From JADLHS01 sp964553795 (lineage in GTDB: Bacteria > Verrucomicrobiota > Verrucomicrobiia > Limisphaerales > JADLHS01), in NCBI GenBank assembly GCA_964553795.1, contig CAZKMR010000005.1, forward strand, positions 42,690-106,689: 64,000 nucleotides of DNA, in the 5' to 3' direction. Both the position numbers and the translations under genes were made by a program. This document shows, one piece after another, positions 46,040-54,723 of the stretch. Each line of letters begins with the position of its first letter. The stretch's first letter is position 1. Below the pieces are notes generated by a model that was given only the letters and a program-made list of their open reading frames with translations, was not told the origin of the DNA and ran no database searches.

Positions 46040-46980
46040 CATTCCCGCTCTTACCCGAGCAGGCTTCAACCACCGCGGCGCAGGTGGATTATCTGTATTT
46101 TTTCCTGACCGCCGTGAGCGTGTTCTTCCTCGTGATCATCTTTGGGCCGATGCTGTTCTTCCTGTTCAAATACCGCCAGGGCAACCCGGCCAATCGCGCC
46201 CCGATTCGCGTTTCAACCATGAAGATCGAGATCATCTGGACCGTCATCCCGCTGCTCCTCGCGATGGGGATTTTTGCCTGGGGCGCGCACGTCTATTTCA
46301 CCATTCAAGTGCCACCGACCGACGCGCTGGAAATCAACATCGTCGGCAAACAATGGATGTGGAAGGCGCAACATCAGGAAGGCAATCGCGAGATTAACGA
46401 ATTGCACATTCCGGTCGGGCGCACCGTCAAACTCACACTGGCGTCCGAGGACGTGATTCACAGTTTTTATGTCCCGGCGTTTCGCGTGAAGCAGGATGTC
46501 GTGCCGGGGCGCTTCGTCACGCTCTGGTTCAAGCCCACACGCGTTGGCCGTTACCATTTGTTCTGCGCCGAGTTTTGCGGCTCGGACCACTCGAAGATGA
46601 CGGGAACAATTCACGTGCTGCCGCCGGCGGATTACGAGGCCTGGCTCGCCCGCGGTGGCACGCAGGATTCGCTCGCGCAATCCGGCGCGCGCCTGTATCG
46701 CACACTCGGTTGTAGTGGTTGTCACGAGGGCACGGGCACGGTGCGCGCGCCACGACTGGAGGGGCTTTACGGCAGAACCGTTCCGCTCGCGAACCAGCGA
46801 TTCGTTCTCGCGGACGACCGATACCTGCGCGATTCCATCCTGTTGCCGCAGTCCGAAATCACTGCCGGCTACGAACCACTGATGCCGACGTTTCAAGGCC
46901 AGATCACGGAGGAGGAGTTGTTTCAGTTGATCGCCTACCTCAAAAGCCTGGCGCTGGCGCAACCGGAGGCGGCGAAATGA
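46036..46980 (+). CDS. ctaC: Cytochrome c oxidase subunit II, caa3 type
   Basis: A 314-residue protein: two TM helices, KQWMWKAQH, and a CuA domain with HSFYVPAFRVKQD and CAEFCGSDHSKM, the full set of CuA ligands. The C-terminal 90 residues are a fused cytochrome c domain (CSGCH at about residue 230, with LMPTF Met ligand), marking the caa3 type. It receives electrons from ActE and passes them to subunit I. Confidence 0.95.
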   Translation: MTFPLLPEQASTTAAQVDYLYFFLTAVSVFFLVIIFGPMLFFLFKYRQGNPANRAPIRVSTMKIEIIWTVIPLLLAMGIFAWGAHVYFTIQVPPTDALEINIVGKQWMWKAQHQEGNREINELHIPVGRTVKLTLASEDVIHSFYVPAFRVKQDVVPGRFVTLWFKPTRVGRYHLFCAEFCGSDHSKMTGTIHVLPPADYEAWLARGGTQDSLAQSGARLYRTLGCSGCHEGTGTVRAPRLEGLYGRTVPLANQRFVLADDRYLRDSILLPQSEITAGYEPLMPTFQGQITEEELFQLIAYLKSLALAQPEAAK

Positions 46981-47383
46981 GAATTCTCCATTCCATGTGC
47001 GCGCTGTGTGCGCGAGTTTGGGTTGCCCTTTCAGGGCGAAACATCTTATGTCGGACTTCATCCGAGGGCGTTGCCCTCGGCTACTATGGGATAGGCCTTT
47101 GGCCTGAAATGACCCTCGCAGCGCATTGTGTCGCAGTTACAGCTTTATTCCCTCGTCTCGCAACGGATCGTCTCACAACAGAACACCTCGCGGTAGAGCG
47201 TGTCGCGGCGATGCCTGTCTCGTTCGGACATCGCCTGAAAGGCGAGTGCCATCGTAGCCGAGGGCAACGCCCTCGGTGGGTGATCCCCCACATGTGGTTT
47301 TGCCCTGTAAGGGCAATCCAAATCCCTTCATCACTGGCGTATGCTCCAAACATCGTGCGCCTCATCCGCGTTCTACCGAGAAC
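46981..47383. repeat. Intergenic hairpin-repeat region between ctaC and ctaD
   Basis: No gene is seen in these 403 bases. Two copies of CCGAGGGC-RWY-GCCCTCGG palindrome lie at 47062-47080 and 47258-47276, in opposite orientation (followed by CTACTATGG and preceded by CATCGTAG). Companion hairpins of GCCCT..AGGGC type are near 47030 (GCCCTTTCAGGGC) and 47303 (GCCCTGTAAGGGC). Together they form an inverted-pair unit of a REP-like family. Confidence 0.75.
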
Positions 47384-49036
47384 ATGATCGCAAAGATTCC
47401 CACCTCCGGACGCGAGCCCCGCGAACCCGTCGCACCCCAGGAAAACTATCTTAACGCGAATCACACCGTCGCCTCGTGGTTGTTCACGACCGACCACAAA
47501 CGCATCGGGTTGCTCTATCTGTTCTCCATCATTGTCTTTTTCTTCATCGCTGCGGCGGCGGCCGGATTGATGCGACTGGAACTCATTACCCCGCAAGGCG
47601 ACCTCGTGTTGTCCGAGACTTACAACAAACTCTTCACGGTTCACGGTGTGTTGATGGTCTGGTTCTTCCTGATTCCGTCCATCCCGGCGGTCCTCGGAAA
47701 CTTCGTCATCCCGATGATGATTGGCGCGCGCGATGTGGCGTTTCCCAAACTGAATCTGTTGAGCTGGTATCTGTTCATGGCGGGCGGCTTGATTGCACTG
47801 CACGCGATCATCATCGGCGGGGTGGATACGGGGTGGACGTTTTACACGCCTTACAGCAGCACCTACTCGAACTCGCACGTTGTCGAGATGGCAGCGGGCA
47901 TTTTCATCGCAGGCTTCGGCTCGATTCTCACCGGGCTGAATTTTCTCATCACCATACAGAAAATGCGCGCGCCGGGGCTGACGTGGTTTCGCATGCCGCT
48001 GTTTCTCTGGTCCATGTATGCGACGAGCATGATACTCGTGCTGGCGACGCCGGTCCTGGCCATCACGCTCGCGTTGATGGCGCTGGAGCGCGTCTGGAAC
48101 ATCGGCATTTTTGATCCGAAGCTCGGCGGCGATCCGGTGTTGTTCCAACACCTTTTCTGGTTCTATTCGCATCCGGCGGTTTACATCATGATCCTGCCGG
48201 GCATGGGCGTGGTGAGCGAAGTCATCACCTGTTTTTCGCGCAAAAAAATCTTCGGCTACCATTTCGTGGCATTTTCCAGCGTCGCGATTGCGGTCATCGG
48301 ATTTCTGGTGTGGGGACATCACATGTTCGTGAGCAGCCAGTCCATTTATGCGGGCATGGTGTTCTCGATCCTGAGCTTCATTGTCGCCGTGCCGTCGGCC
48401 ATCAAAGTCTTCAACTGGACGGCCACGCTGTATCGCGGCTCGATCTCGTTCGAGACGCCGATGCTTTACGTGCTCGGCTTCATTGGCCTGTTCACCGTGG
48501 GCGGGTTGACTGGACTATTCCTCGCGGCGCTGGCGGTGGACGTGCATGTGACGGATACGTATTTCGTCGTGGCGCATTTCCATTACATCATGGTCGGCGG
48601 CATGGTGACGGCGTTCATGGGCGGACTACACTTCTGGTGGCCGAAAATCACGGGCCGCATGTATCCGGAAAAACTCGGGCAACTCGCGGCGCTGATCATG
48701 TTCATCGGGTTCAACCTGACGTTCTTTCCGCAATTCCTGATGGGCTACCTCGGCATGCCGCGGCGCTATCATGCCTATCCAGAGGAATTCCAGATTTATC
48801 ATGTGCTTTCGACGGCGGGCGCTTCGATCCTAGGCGTCGCGTACGTGTTGCCGATGGTTTACCTCGTGTGGTCGCTCTTCTATGGCAAAAAAGCGTCTGG
48901 GAATCCCTGGCGCGCGACGGGTCTCGAATGGACCACACCGTCGCCTCCGCCCCAACACAATTTCCACAGCACACCCGTCGTCACCGAGGAAGCCTATGAG
49001 TATCCGCCGTTGACGGAGAAAGGAGAACCGTTGTGA
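47384..49036 (+). CDS. ctaD: Cytochrome c oxidase subunit I (A2-type heme-copper oxidase)
   Basis: A 550-residue, twelve-TM catalytic subunit. FWFYSHPAVYIMILPGMGVV holds the CuB His and cross-linked Tyr; the YSHPAVY form with no Glu marks the A2 family, as in Rhodothermus caa3. WGHHMFV gives the other CuB His pair and VVAHFHYIM the heme His residues. It reduces O2 and pumps protons. The ATG at 47384 follows the repeat region; an in-frame extension to 47276 passes through the repeat and is unlikely. Confidence 0.95.
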   Translation: MIAKIPTSGREPREPVAPQENYLNANHTVASWLFTTDHKRIGLLYLFSIIVFFFIAAAAAGLMRLELITPQGDLVLSETYNKLFTVHGVLMVWFFLIPSIPAVLGNFVIPMMIGARDVAFPKLNLLSWYLFMAGGLIALHAIIIGGVDTGWTFYTPYSSTYSNSHVVEMAAGIFIAGFGSILTGLNFLITIQKMRAPGLTWFRMPLFLWSMYATSMILVLATPVLAITLALMALERVWNIGIFDPKLGGDPVLFQHLFWFYSHPAVYIMILPGMGVVSEVITCFSRKKIFGYHFVAFSSVAIAVIGFLVWGHHMFVSSQSIYAGMVFSILSFIVAVPSAIKVFNWTATLYRGSISFETPMLYVLGFIGLFTVGGLTGLFLAALAVDVHVTDTYFVVAHFHYIMVGGMVTAFMGGLHFWWPKITGRMYPEKLGQLAALIMFIGFNLTFFPQFLMGYLGMPRRYHAYPEEFQIYHVLSTAGASILGVAYVLPMVYLVWSLFYGKKASGNPWRATGLEWTTPSPPPQHNFHSTPVVTEEAYEYPPLTEKGEPL

Positions 49037-49360
49037 CATTCACTCTCACTCGAAAACAGCAGCGGACTCTGTTCAGCATTACTTCGGGTAACAAGGCCGC
49101 AGGCCTAAACCATCGTAGCCGAGGGCAACGCCCTCGGTTTCCGATTCCCCCCAGTCCTTTCGCCCTGAAGGGGCGATCCTATCTCCGTTTGCGCATCGCG
49201 CCATTTGGCCTGCCCTTTCCGGGCGCGATTACTTTGATGACGGACTACCGAGGGCGTTGCCCTCGGCTACAATGGAGCAGACCGTTGGTCTGCCACGACC
49301 AATCTCCGCGATGCGGTCCACAGCATTCGGAAAGCAAACTTTGTTCAACCGATCAATCTC
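49037..49360. repeat. Intergenic hairpin-repeat region between ctaD and ctaE
   Basis: No gene. The CCGAGGGC...GCCCTCGG palindrome occurs at 49119-49137 and 49248-49266 in opposite orientation, with the same flanks (CATCGTAG before, CTACAATGG after) and companion hairpins GCCCTGAAGGGGC (near 49161) and GCCCTTTCCGGGC (near 49212), as in the region before ctaD. Confidence 0.75.
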
Positions 49361-50157
49361 ATGCCTGAACGTTCTCCCATCGTCGCGGAACAATTCGAAG
49401 ACGCCCGCCAGCAATATGAAGTGGCCAACCTCGGCATGTGGACGTTTCTGGCAACTGAGGTCCTATTCTTTGGCGGGCTGTTCATGGCTTACATCGTCTA
49501 TCGTGGTTTTTATTTCGACGGTTTTGCGGCCGGCAGCCAACAAACCAATCTGCTGTTTGGCACGCTGAACACCGCGATTTTGCTCACGAGCAGTTGGACG
49601 ATGGCCCTGGCCGTGCATGCCGCGCAAGAAGGCAAAACCAAATCCACCGTGCGGTATCTGCTGTTCACGTTGCTGTTCGCCGCCGGGTTTCTCGTGGTGA
49701 AAGCATTCGAGTATCACGAAGATTTTGTGAAGCATCTTGTCCCCGGCCCAAACTTCGATCCAAANNNNNNNNNNNNNNNNNNNNNNNNNNNNNNNNNNNN
49801 NNNNNNNNNNNNNNNNNNNNNNNNNNNNNNNNNNNNNNNNNNNNNNNNNNNNNNNNNNNNNNNNAGTATCACGAAGATTTTGTGAAGCATCTTGTCCCCG
49901 GCCCAAACTTCGATCCAAAACTGCCGCAGTCCACGCAGCTCTTCTTCTGGCTCTACTGGGCCATGACCGGGTTGCACGCCATTCACGTCACCGTCGGAAT
50001 CGGTTTGATCGCCGTGATCGCCGTGCTCGCCCGACGCGGGAAATTCTCCTCCGAGTATTCCACGCCGGTGGAGATGACCGGCCTGTACTGGCACTTCGTG
50101 GACCTGGTGTGGATTTTTCTTTATCCGTTGCTTTACCTGATTGATCGCCACGCATGA
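49361..50157 (+). CDS. ctaE: Cytochrome c oxidase subunit III (contains assembly gap)
   Basis: The gene spans the fourth N gap. The visible parts encode a short seven-helix-type subunit III: LGMWTFLATEVLFFGGLFMAY, AFEYHEDF and then YWAMTGLHAIHVTVGI and GLYWHFVDLVWIFLYPLLYL. The 55 bases before the gap are repeated after it; joining them gives a continuous protein of about 213 residues. It stabilises subunit I. It overlaps ctaF by ATGA. Confidence 0.92.
49765..49864. other. Assembly gap (100 N) in ctaE with duplicated 55-base flanks
   Basis: Bases 49710-49764 and 49865-49919 are identical over 55 bases, exactly as at the gap in actB. No sequence need be missing; deletion of 155 bases restores the ctaE frame. 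Confidence 0.9.
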
Positions 50158-50444
50158 ACGCTCACGGACCAACGAAGAAACTGCTGTTCGCCGTCTGGCT
50201 CGCCCTGTTGGTGTTGCTGTTCGTGACCTGGCTCGTGGCGGAATTCGATTTCGGCCGTTGGAACATCCTCGTCGCCATGACGGTGGCAGTCGTGAAAGCA
50301 TTGCTCGTCGTGATCATCTTCATGCACGTGTGTTACAGCGCAAAGTTGACGTGGATCTTTGTCGCCACGGGGTTCTTTTGGTTGTTCCTCATGGTCGTGT
50401 TGACGATGGGAGATTATTTGACGCGCGGCGGCCTCGGCGGCTAA
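50154..50444 (+). CDS. ctaF: Cytochrome c oxidase subunit IV (COX4_pro/CyoD-like)
   Basis: A 96-residue membrane protein with three TM helices; AMTVAVVKALLVVIIFMHV is the family signature region. A small accessory subunit of the oxidase. It overlaps ctaE by ATGA and closes the respiratory operon; sucA begins 63 bases later. Confidence 0.88.
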   Translation: MNAHGPTKKLLFAVWLALLVLLFVTWLVAEFDFGRWNILVAMTVAVVKALLVVIIFMHVCYSAKLTWIFVATGFFWLFLMVVLTMGDYLTRGGLGG

Positions 50445-50507
50445 CCGTGGCAAATTACGACAGAAACTTAGAACACAACGCCTGCATCGGTTATAGTGGG
50501 GCAGCGT

Positions 50508-53390
50508 ATGAAACAGGGTGATCGCATACCAAACGTTTCCAACCTCGCCTATCTCGAAGCATTGTATGCTGCGAGCGGGCGCGATCCAGAATCTGTGCCC
50601 GCGGAATGGCGCGATTATTTTACCGCCACCGGCCACGCCAATGGCGGCGTGCAATTGGCGCCGTCCTTCCAGCCGCGCAGCGTGTTCAATCCCGGATCAG
50701 GTGTGCCCGTCCCGGCGCCGGAGTTTCCGCCCAATCCCCAGGCGACCACGCTCAGCGACCGGCTCTATCAACTGGTGCGCAATCATCGTGTGCGCGGCCA
50801 CAATATCGCCGCCATCGATCCGCTGGGAAAAAAGCGCCCGTGCCCGCCCGAATTGGAATTGGACCTCTACGGATTCAGCGAGAGCGAACTGAATCTGCTC
50901 GTCAACACGCCGACATTGTTCTTCGATGAACCGCTCACAATTCGCGAAATTTTCCAGCGCTTGCGGAATACCTATTGCCGTTCCATCGGCGTGCAATACA
51001 TGCACATTGACGATCTTGCCGCGCGGCAATGGTTACAACGGCGCATGGAACGGTCGCAGAATCGCCTGCCACTTTCCCGCCGCGAACAACTGCGGATTCT
51101 GACGCGCCTGACCGACGCGGTAATCTTTGAGGAATTCCTGCGCAAAAAGTTTCTCGGCGCAAAAACTTTTTCCCTCGAAGGCTGCGAAACGTTGTTGCCG
51201 CTGCTCGATCTCGCGATTGAAAAGGCCGGGCGACAGGGCGTGCGGAAAATTGTCATCGGCATGGGTCACCGCGGTCGACTCAACGTGCTGGCACACATTC
51301 TGGGCAAGAGCGTCTGTGATATTTTTCGCGAGTTCGCCGACGCCGAACCGGAATTGTGGCAGGGCCGCGGCGACGTGAAATATCATCTCGGCCACAGCGG
51401 CGCATGGACCACCGCCACCGGACGCACCATCAAGCTCTCGCTCTGCTTCAATCCCAGTCATCTCGAATTCGTTGATCCGGTCGTGCTTGGTCGCGTGCGC
51501 GCGCATCAGGATCGCTGGAACGACCGGGAGCGTCGCCGGGTGTTGGGCATTGTCATTCACGGCGACGCGGCGTTTGCCGGCGAAGGCGTGGTGCAGGAAA
51601 CCCTCAATCTCGCGCAATTGCCCGGTTATGGCGTGGGCGGCACACTGCATATCATCGTCAACAACCAGATTGGTTTCACAACACCGCCCGAGGAAGGTCG
51701 CTCCACCGCCTACGCCACGGATGTCGCGCGCATGTTGCAGGCGCCCATCTTTCATGTGAACGGCGAAGACCCGGAAGCCGTCGCACAAGTGGTGCAACTC
51801 GCCATGGATTATCGGCAGGAATTCCAGACCGACGCCTTCATCGACATGTATGGCTATCGGCGCTTCGGCCATAACGAAACGGACGAACCGACGTTCACGC
51901 AGCCGTTATTATATCGCGCCATCAATGATCGTCCCGACGTGCGCGAGGGTTATCTCGAACATCTGCTCGAACACAAAAACGTCACGCGCGAAGAAGCCGA
52001 CGAACTCAGTAAAAGGCGGCACGACAAACTGGAACAGGAATTGAAAGCGGCGCGCACTGACAAATGCGACACCGCGCGCCCGCCCGCCGGAGTCTGGGAG
52101 AATTACACGGGCGGCCCGGAGCCGCGCGATGAACCCGAAACCGGCGTCAATCAGGATCGCCTCGCGGAATTGCTGCGCCAACTGGCCACCGTGCCGACAG
52201 GGTTTCATGTGCATCCGAAACTCGAACGCGGCTTGAAAGCCCGCGCGGAAATGGCCGCCGGCGAACCGCCACTCGATTGGGCCTCCGCCGAGGCGCTCGC
52301 GTTGGCGACGCTCGCCACCGACGGCGTGCGGATTCGACTGACCGGTCAGGACACGGGGCGCGGCACGTTCAGTCAACGCCACGCCGTGCTTTACGATCAG
52401 GAGAACGGCTATCCCTTCATTCCGTTGCAACACTTGTCGGACTCGCAAGCCTCGGTGGAGATTCGCAACAGCCCGCTCTGCGAAACCGGCGCGCTCGGGT
52501 TTGAATACGGTTACAGTCTCGATTCGCCGGACGCGCTCGTGTTGTGGGAAGCGCAGTTCGGCGACTTTGTCAACGCGGCACAGGTGATCTTGGACCAGTT
52601 CATTTGCAGTGCCGAAGACAAATGGCGCCGCCTGTCCGGCCTCGTGCTGTTGTTACCGCACGGCTTCGAAGGCATGGGCCCGGAACATTCCAGCGCGCGT
52701 CTCGAACGATTCCTCACGCTCGCGGCCGAGAATAACATTCAAGTCGTGCAACCCAGCACGCCCGCGCAGTATTTCCATGTGCTGCGCCGGCAATCCGTGC
52801 GCCGCTGGCGCAAACCGTTGGTGGTGTTCACGCCGAAAAGTTTGTTGCGCCATCCGGAGGTTGTCTCACCGCTGGCGGCCTGCGTGAGCGGACGCTTTCA
52901 GCGCGTCATTGCCGATGAATCGCACGCCACCCGGGCGCAACGGGTCTTGCTTTGCAGCGGGAGAATTTATTACGAACTGACCGCGTATCGCGAGGAACAC
53001 CAACGCGAGAACGTGGCCATTGTCCGGCTGGAGCAGCTTTATCCGTTGCAGGCGGACTTGTTGGATACCGCGCTGAAGCCGTGCGCGGACGGCACACCGG
53101 TGTTCTGGGTGCAGGAAGAGCCCGCCAACATGGGCGCGTGGCGCTATCTGCATGACCGGTTCGGCAAGAAATTGCTCGGGCGTTTTCCGTTCGCGCTGGT
53201 CAGCCGGTCCGAATCCGCCAGCCCCGCGACCGGTTCGGCGCAGGCGCACAAAGTGGAACAAGCGCAACTGGTGGCCCGCGCGTTCAGCGATCGCGAACCG
53301 GATAGGGACGACGTATTGACCAAAAAGAAATCTCCAGACGGGGAATCGGACCGCAACGAATCCAAACCCAGCGAAAAAAAAGGGAAATAA
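50508..53390 (+). CDS. sucA: 2-oxoglutarate dehydrogenase E1 component
   Basis: A 960-residue thiamine-diphosphate enzyme. An N-terminal E1o segment (LAYLEALYAASGRDPESVPAEW) is followed by GMGHRGRLNVLAHILGKS, NPSHLEFVDPVVLGRVRA, HGDAAFAGEGVVQET, NNQIGFTTPP, RRFGHNETDEP, GQDTGRGTFSQRHAVLYDQ and LPHGFEGMGPEHSS, all conserved in SucA. It decarboxylates 2-oxoglutarate and transfers the succinyl group to E2. ATG 50508 is preferred over a GTG at 50496. The C-terminal 30 residues are an added Lys/Asp/Glu-rich tail. sucB follows after two bases. Confidence 0.97.
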   Translation: MKQGDRIPNVSNLAYLEALYAASGRDPESVPAEWRDYFTATGHANGGVQLAPSFQPRSVFNPGSGVPVPAPEFPPNPQATTLSDRLYQLVRNHRVRGHNIAAIDPLGKKRPCPPELELDLYGFSESELNLLVNTPTLFFDEPLTIREIFQRLRNTYCRSIGVQYMHIDDLAARQWLQRRMERSQNRLPLSRREQLRILTRLTDAVIFEEFLRKKFLGAKTFSLEGCETLLPLLDLAIEKAGRQGVRKIVIGMGHRGRLNVLAHILGKSVCDIFREFADAEPELWQGRGDVKYHLGHSGAWTTATGRTIKLSLCFNPSHLEFVDPVVLGRVRAHQDRWNDRERRRVLGIVIHGDAAFAGEGVVQETLNLAQLPGYGVGGTLHIIVNNQIGFTTPPEEGRSTAYATDVARMLQAPIFHVNGEDPEAVAQVVQLAMDYRQEFQTDAFIDMYGYRRFGHNETDEPTFTQPLLYRAINDRPDVREGYLEHLLEHKNVTREEADELSKRRHDKLEQELKAARTDKCDTARPPAGVWENYTGGPEPRDEPETGVNQDRLAELLRQLATVPTGFHVHPKLERGLKARAEMAAGEPPLDWASAEALALATLATDGVRIRLTGQDTGRGTFSQRHAVLYDQENGYPFIPLQHLSDSQASVEIRNSPLCETGALGFEYGYSLDSPDALVLWEAQFGDFVNAAQVILDQFICSAEDKWRRLSGLVLLLPHGFEGMGPEHSSARLERFLTLAAENNIQVVQPSTPAQYFHVLRRQSVRRWRKPLVVFTPKSLLRHPEVVSPLAACVSGRFQRVIADESHATRAQRVLLCSGRIYYELTAYREEHQRENVAIVRLEQLYPLQADLLDTALKPCADGTPVFWVQEEPANMGAWRYLHDRFGKKLLGRFPFALVSRSESASPATGSAQAHKVEQAQLVARAFSDREPDRDDVLTKKKSPDGESDRNESKPSEKKGK

Positions 53391-53392
53391 TT

Positions 53393-54646
53393 ATGGCATT
53401 CCAATTGAAAATTCCGGAAGTCGGCGAGTCCATCAGCGAAGTACAGATTAGCGAATGGCTCAAGTCCGAGGGCGACGAGGTGAAGCCCGATGAAGCCGTT
53501 GCGGTCATTGACTCGGAGAAAACAACGTTCGAACTGCCCGCGCCCAAGGGCGGGCGGTTGACGAAGATTCTGCATCAGGCCGGCGATACGGTGAAGGTCG
53601 GTGCCGCCGTGGCTGAACTTGAAACCAATGGCCAATCCGAAAAAGCCGATGCCGCGGACGAAGACCGCAAATCCAAATCCGAAGCGAAACCGGCGGAAAC
53701 AACGGAAGCCAAGCAGACCGAGAAACCGAAACCAGAGCACAAGGCCGCGGAGAAAGATTCGGATGAATCGTCCGCTCCGGCGGAATCAAAAAGCTCCACG
53801 GAGAAACCCAGGAGAAAATCGACTCAAGCGACCTCACGCGCCGAATCCAAACCGGAACGCCAGCGCGAAGCCGAGCCGGAAACATCACCGGACGAGAAGA
53901 GCTCTTCGACCTCCGATGCGCGAGAAACGTCCGAGCCCGCCGGCGAACGGGAGGAGGAAGTTGTGCCCATGACGATGTTGCGGCGCACCGTCGCGCGACG
54001 GTTGGTGGAGGCGCAACAGACGATGGCGATGCTGACCACCTTCAGCGAGGTGGACATGTCCGCCACGCAGGCGTTGCGCAAGGAATACGGCGAACGCTTC
54101 GAGAAACGTTACGCAGTTAAACTCGGCTTGATGTCGTTCTTCGTGAAAGCGGCGGTCGATGCGCTGAAACAGTTTCCCAAACTCAACGCCGAGATTCGCG
54201 ACCAGGACATCGTGTATCGCAATTACTTCGACATCGGCGTGGCCATCGCCACCGAGCGCGGGCTGGTGGTGCCGGTGTTGCGAAATGCCGAACGATTGAG
54301 TTTCGCCGAACTGGAAAAAGCAATTGGCGAGTTCGCGCAACGCGCCCGCGACACCAAACTCAAACCAGTCGATCTCGAAGGCGGCACGTTCACCATCACC
54401 AACGGCGGCGTGTTCGGTTCGCTCTTATCCACGCCGATCATCAATCCGCCGCAAACAGGCATTCTCGGCATGCACACCATTCAGGAGCGGCCCGTAGCGA
54501 TCGACGGACAAGTGGTCGTGCGCCCCATGATGTATCTGGCGCTCAGCTACGATCACCGGTTGGTGGACGGGCGCGAAGCGGTGTTGTTTTTGCGTCGCAT
54601 CAAGGAAGCGATCGAAAATCCGGCCCGCCTGTTGATTGAGATTTAA
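53393..54646 (+). CDS. sucB: 2-oxoglutarate dehydrogenase E2 (succinyltransferase) without an evident E3-binding domain
   Basis: A 417-residue protein. The lipoyl domain (1-80) has Lys43 in DSEKTTFELPAPKGG. Residues about 83-185 are a Lys/Glu/Ser/Pro-rich linker in which I cannot find the usual peripheral subunit-binding domain. The catalytic domain runs from PMTMLRRTVARRLVEAQQT (about 192) to YDHRLVDGREA, with His388 and Asp392. Missing the E3-binding domain recalls eukaryotic E2o. No E3 (lpd) gene lies in the window. Confidence 0.94.
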   Translation: MAFQLKIPEVGESISEVQISEWLKSEGDEVKPDEAVAVIDSEKTTFELPAPKGGRLTKILHQAGDTVKVGAAVAELETNGQSEKADAADEDRKSKSEAKPAETTEAKQTEKPKPEHKAAEKDSDESSAPAESKSSTEKPRRKSTQATSRAESKPERQREAEPETSPDEKSSSTSDARETSEPAGEREEEVVPMTMLRRTVARRLVEAQQTMAMLTTFSEVDMSATQALRKEYGERFEKRYAVKLGLMSFFVKAAVDALKQFPKLNAEIRDQDIVYRNYFDIGVAIATERGLVVPVLRNAERLSFAELEKAIGEFAQRARDTKLKPVDLEGGTFTITNGGVFGSLLSTPIINPPQTGILGMHTIQERPVAIDGQVVVRPMMYLALSYDHRLVDGREAVLFLRRIKEAIENPARLLIEI

Positions 54647-54723
54647 CTTCAAATTCAGTGCCCGGGCAAAATCCCGGCACCGAATCGAGTCGCGCCATCG
54701 GCCCGGCTCACCCATGGTTTTCA

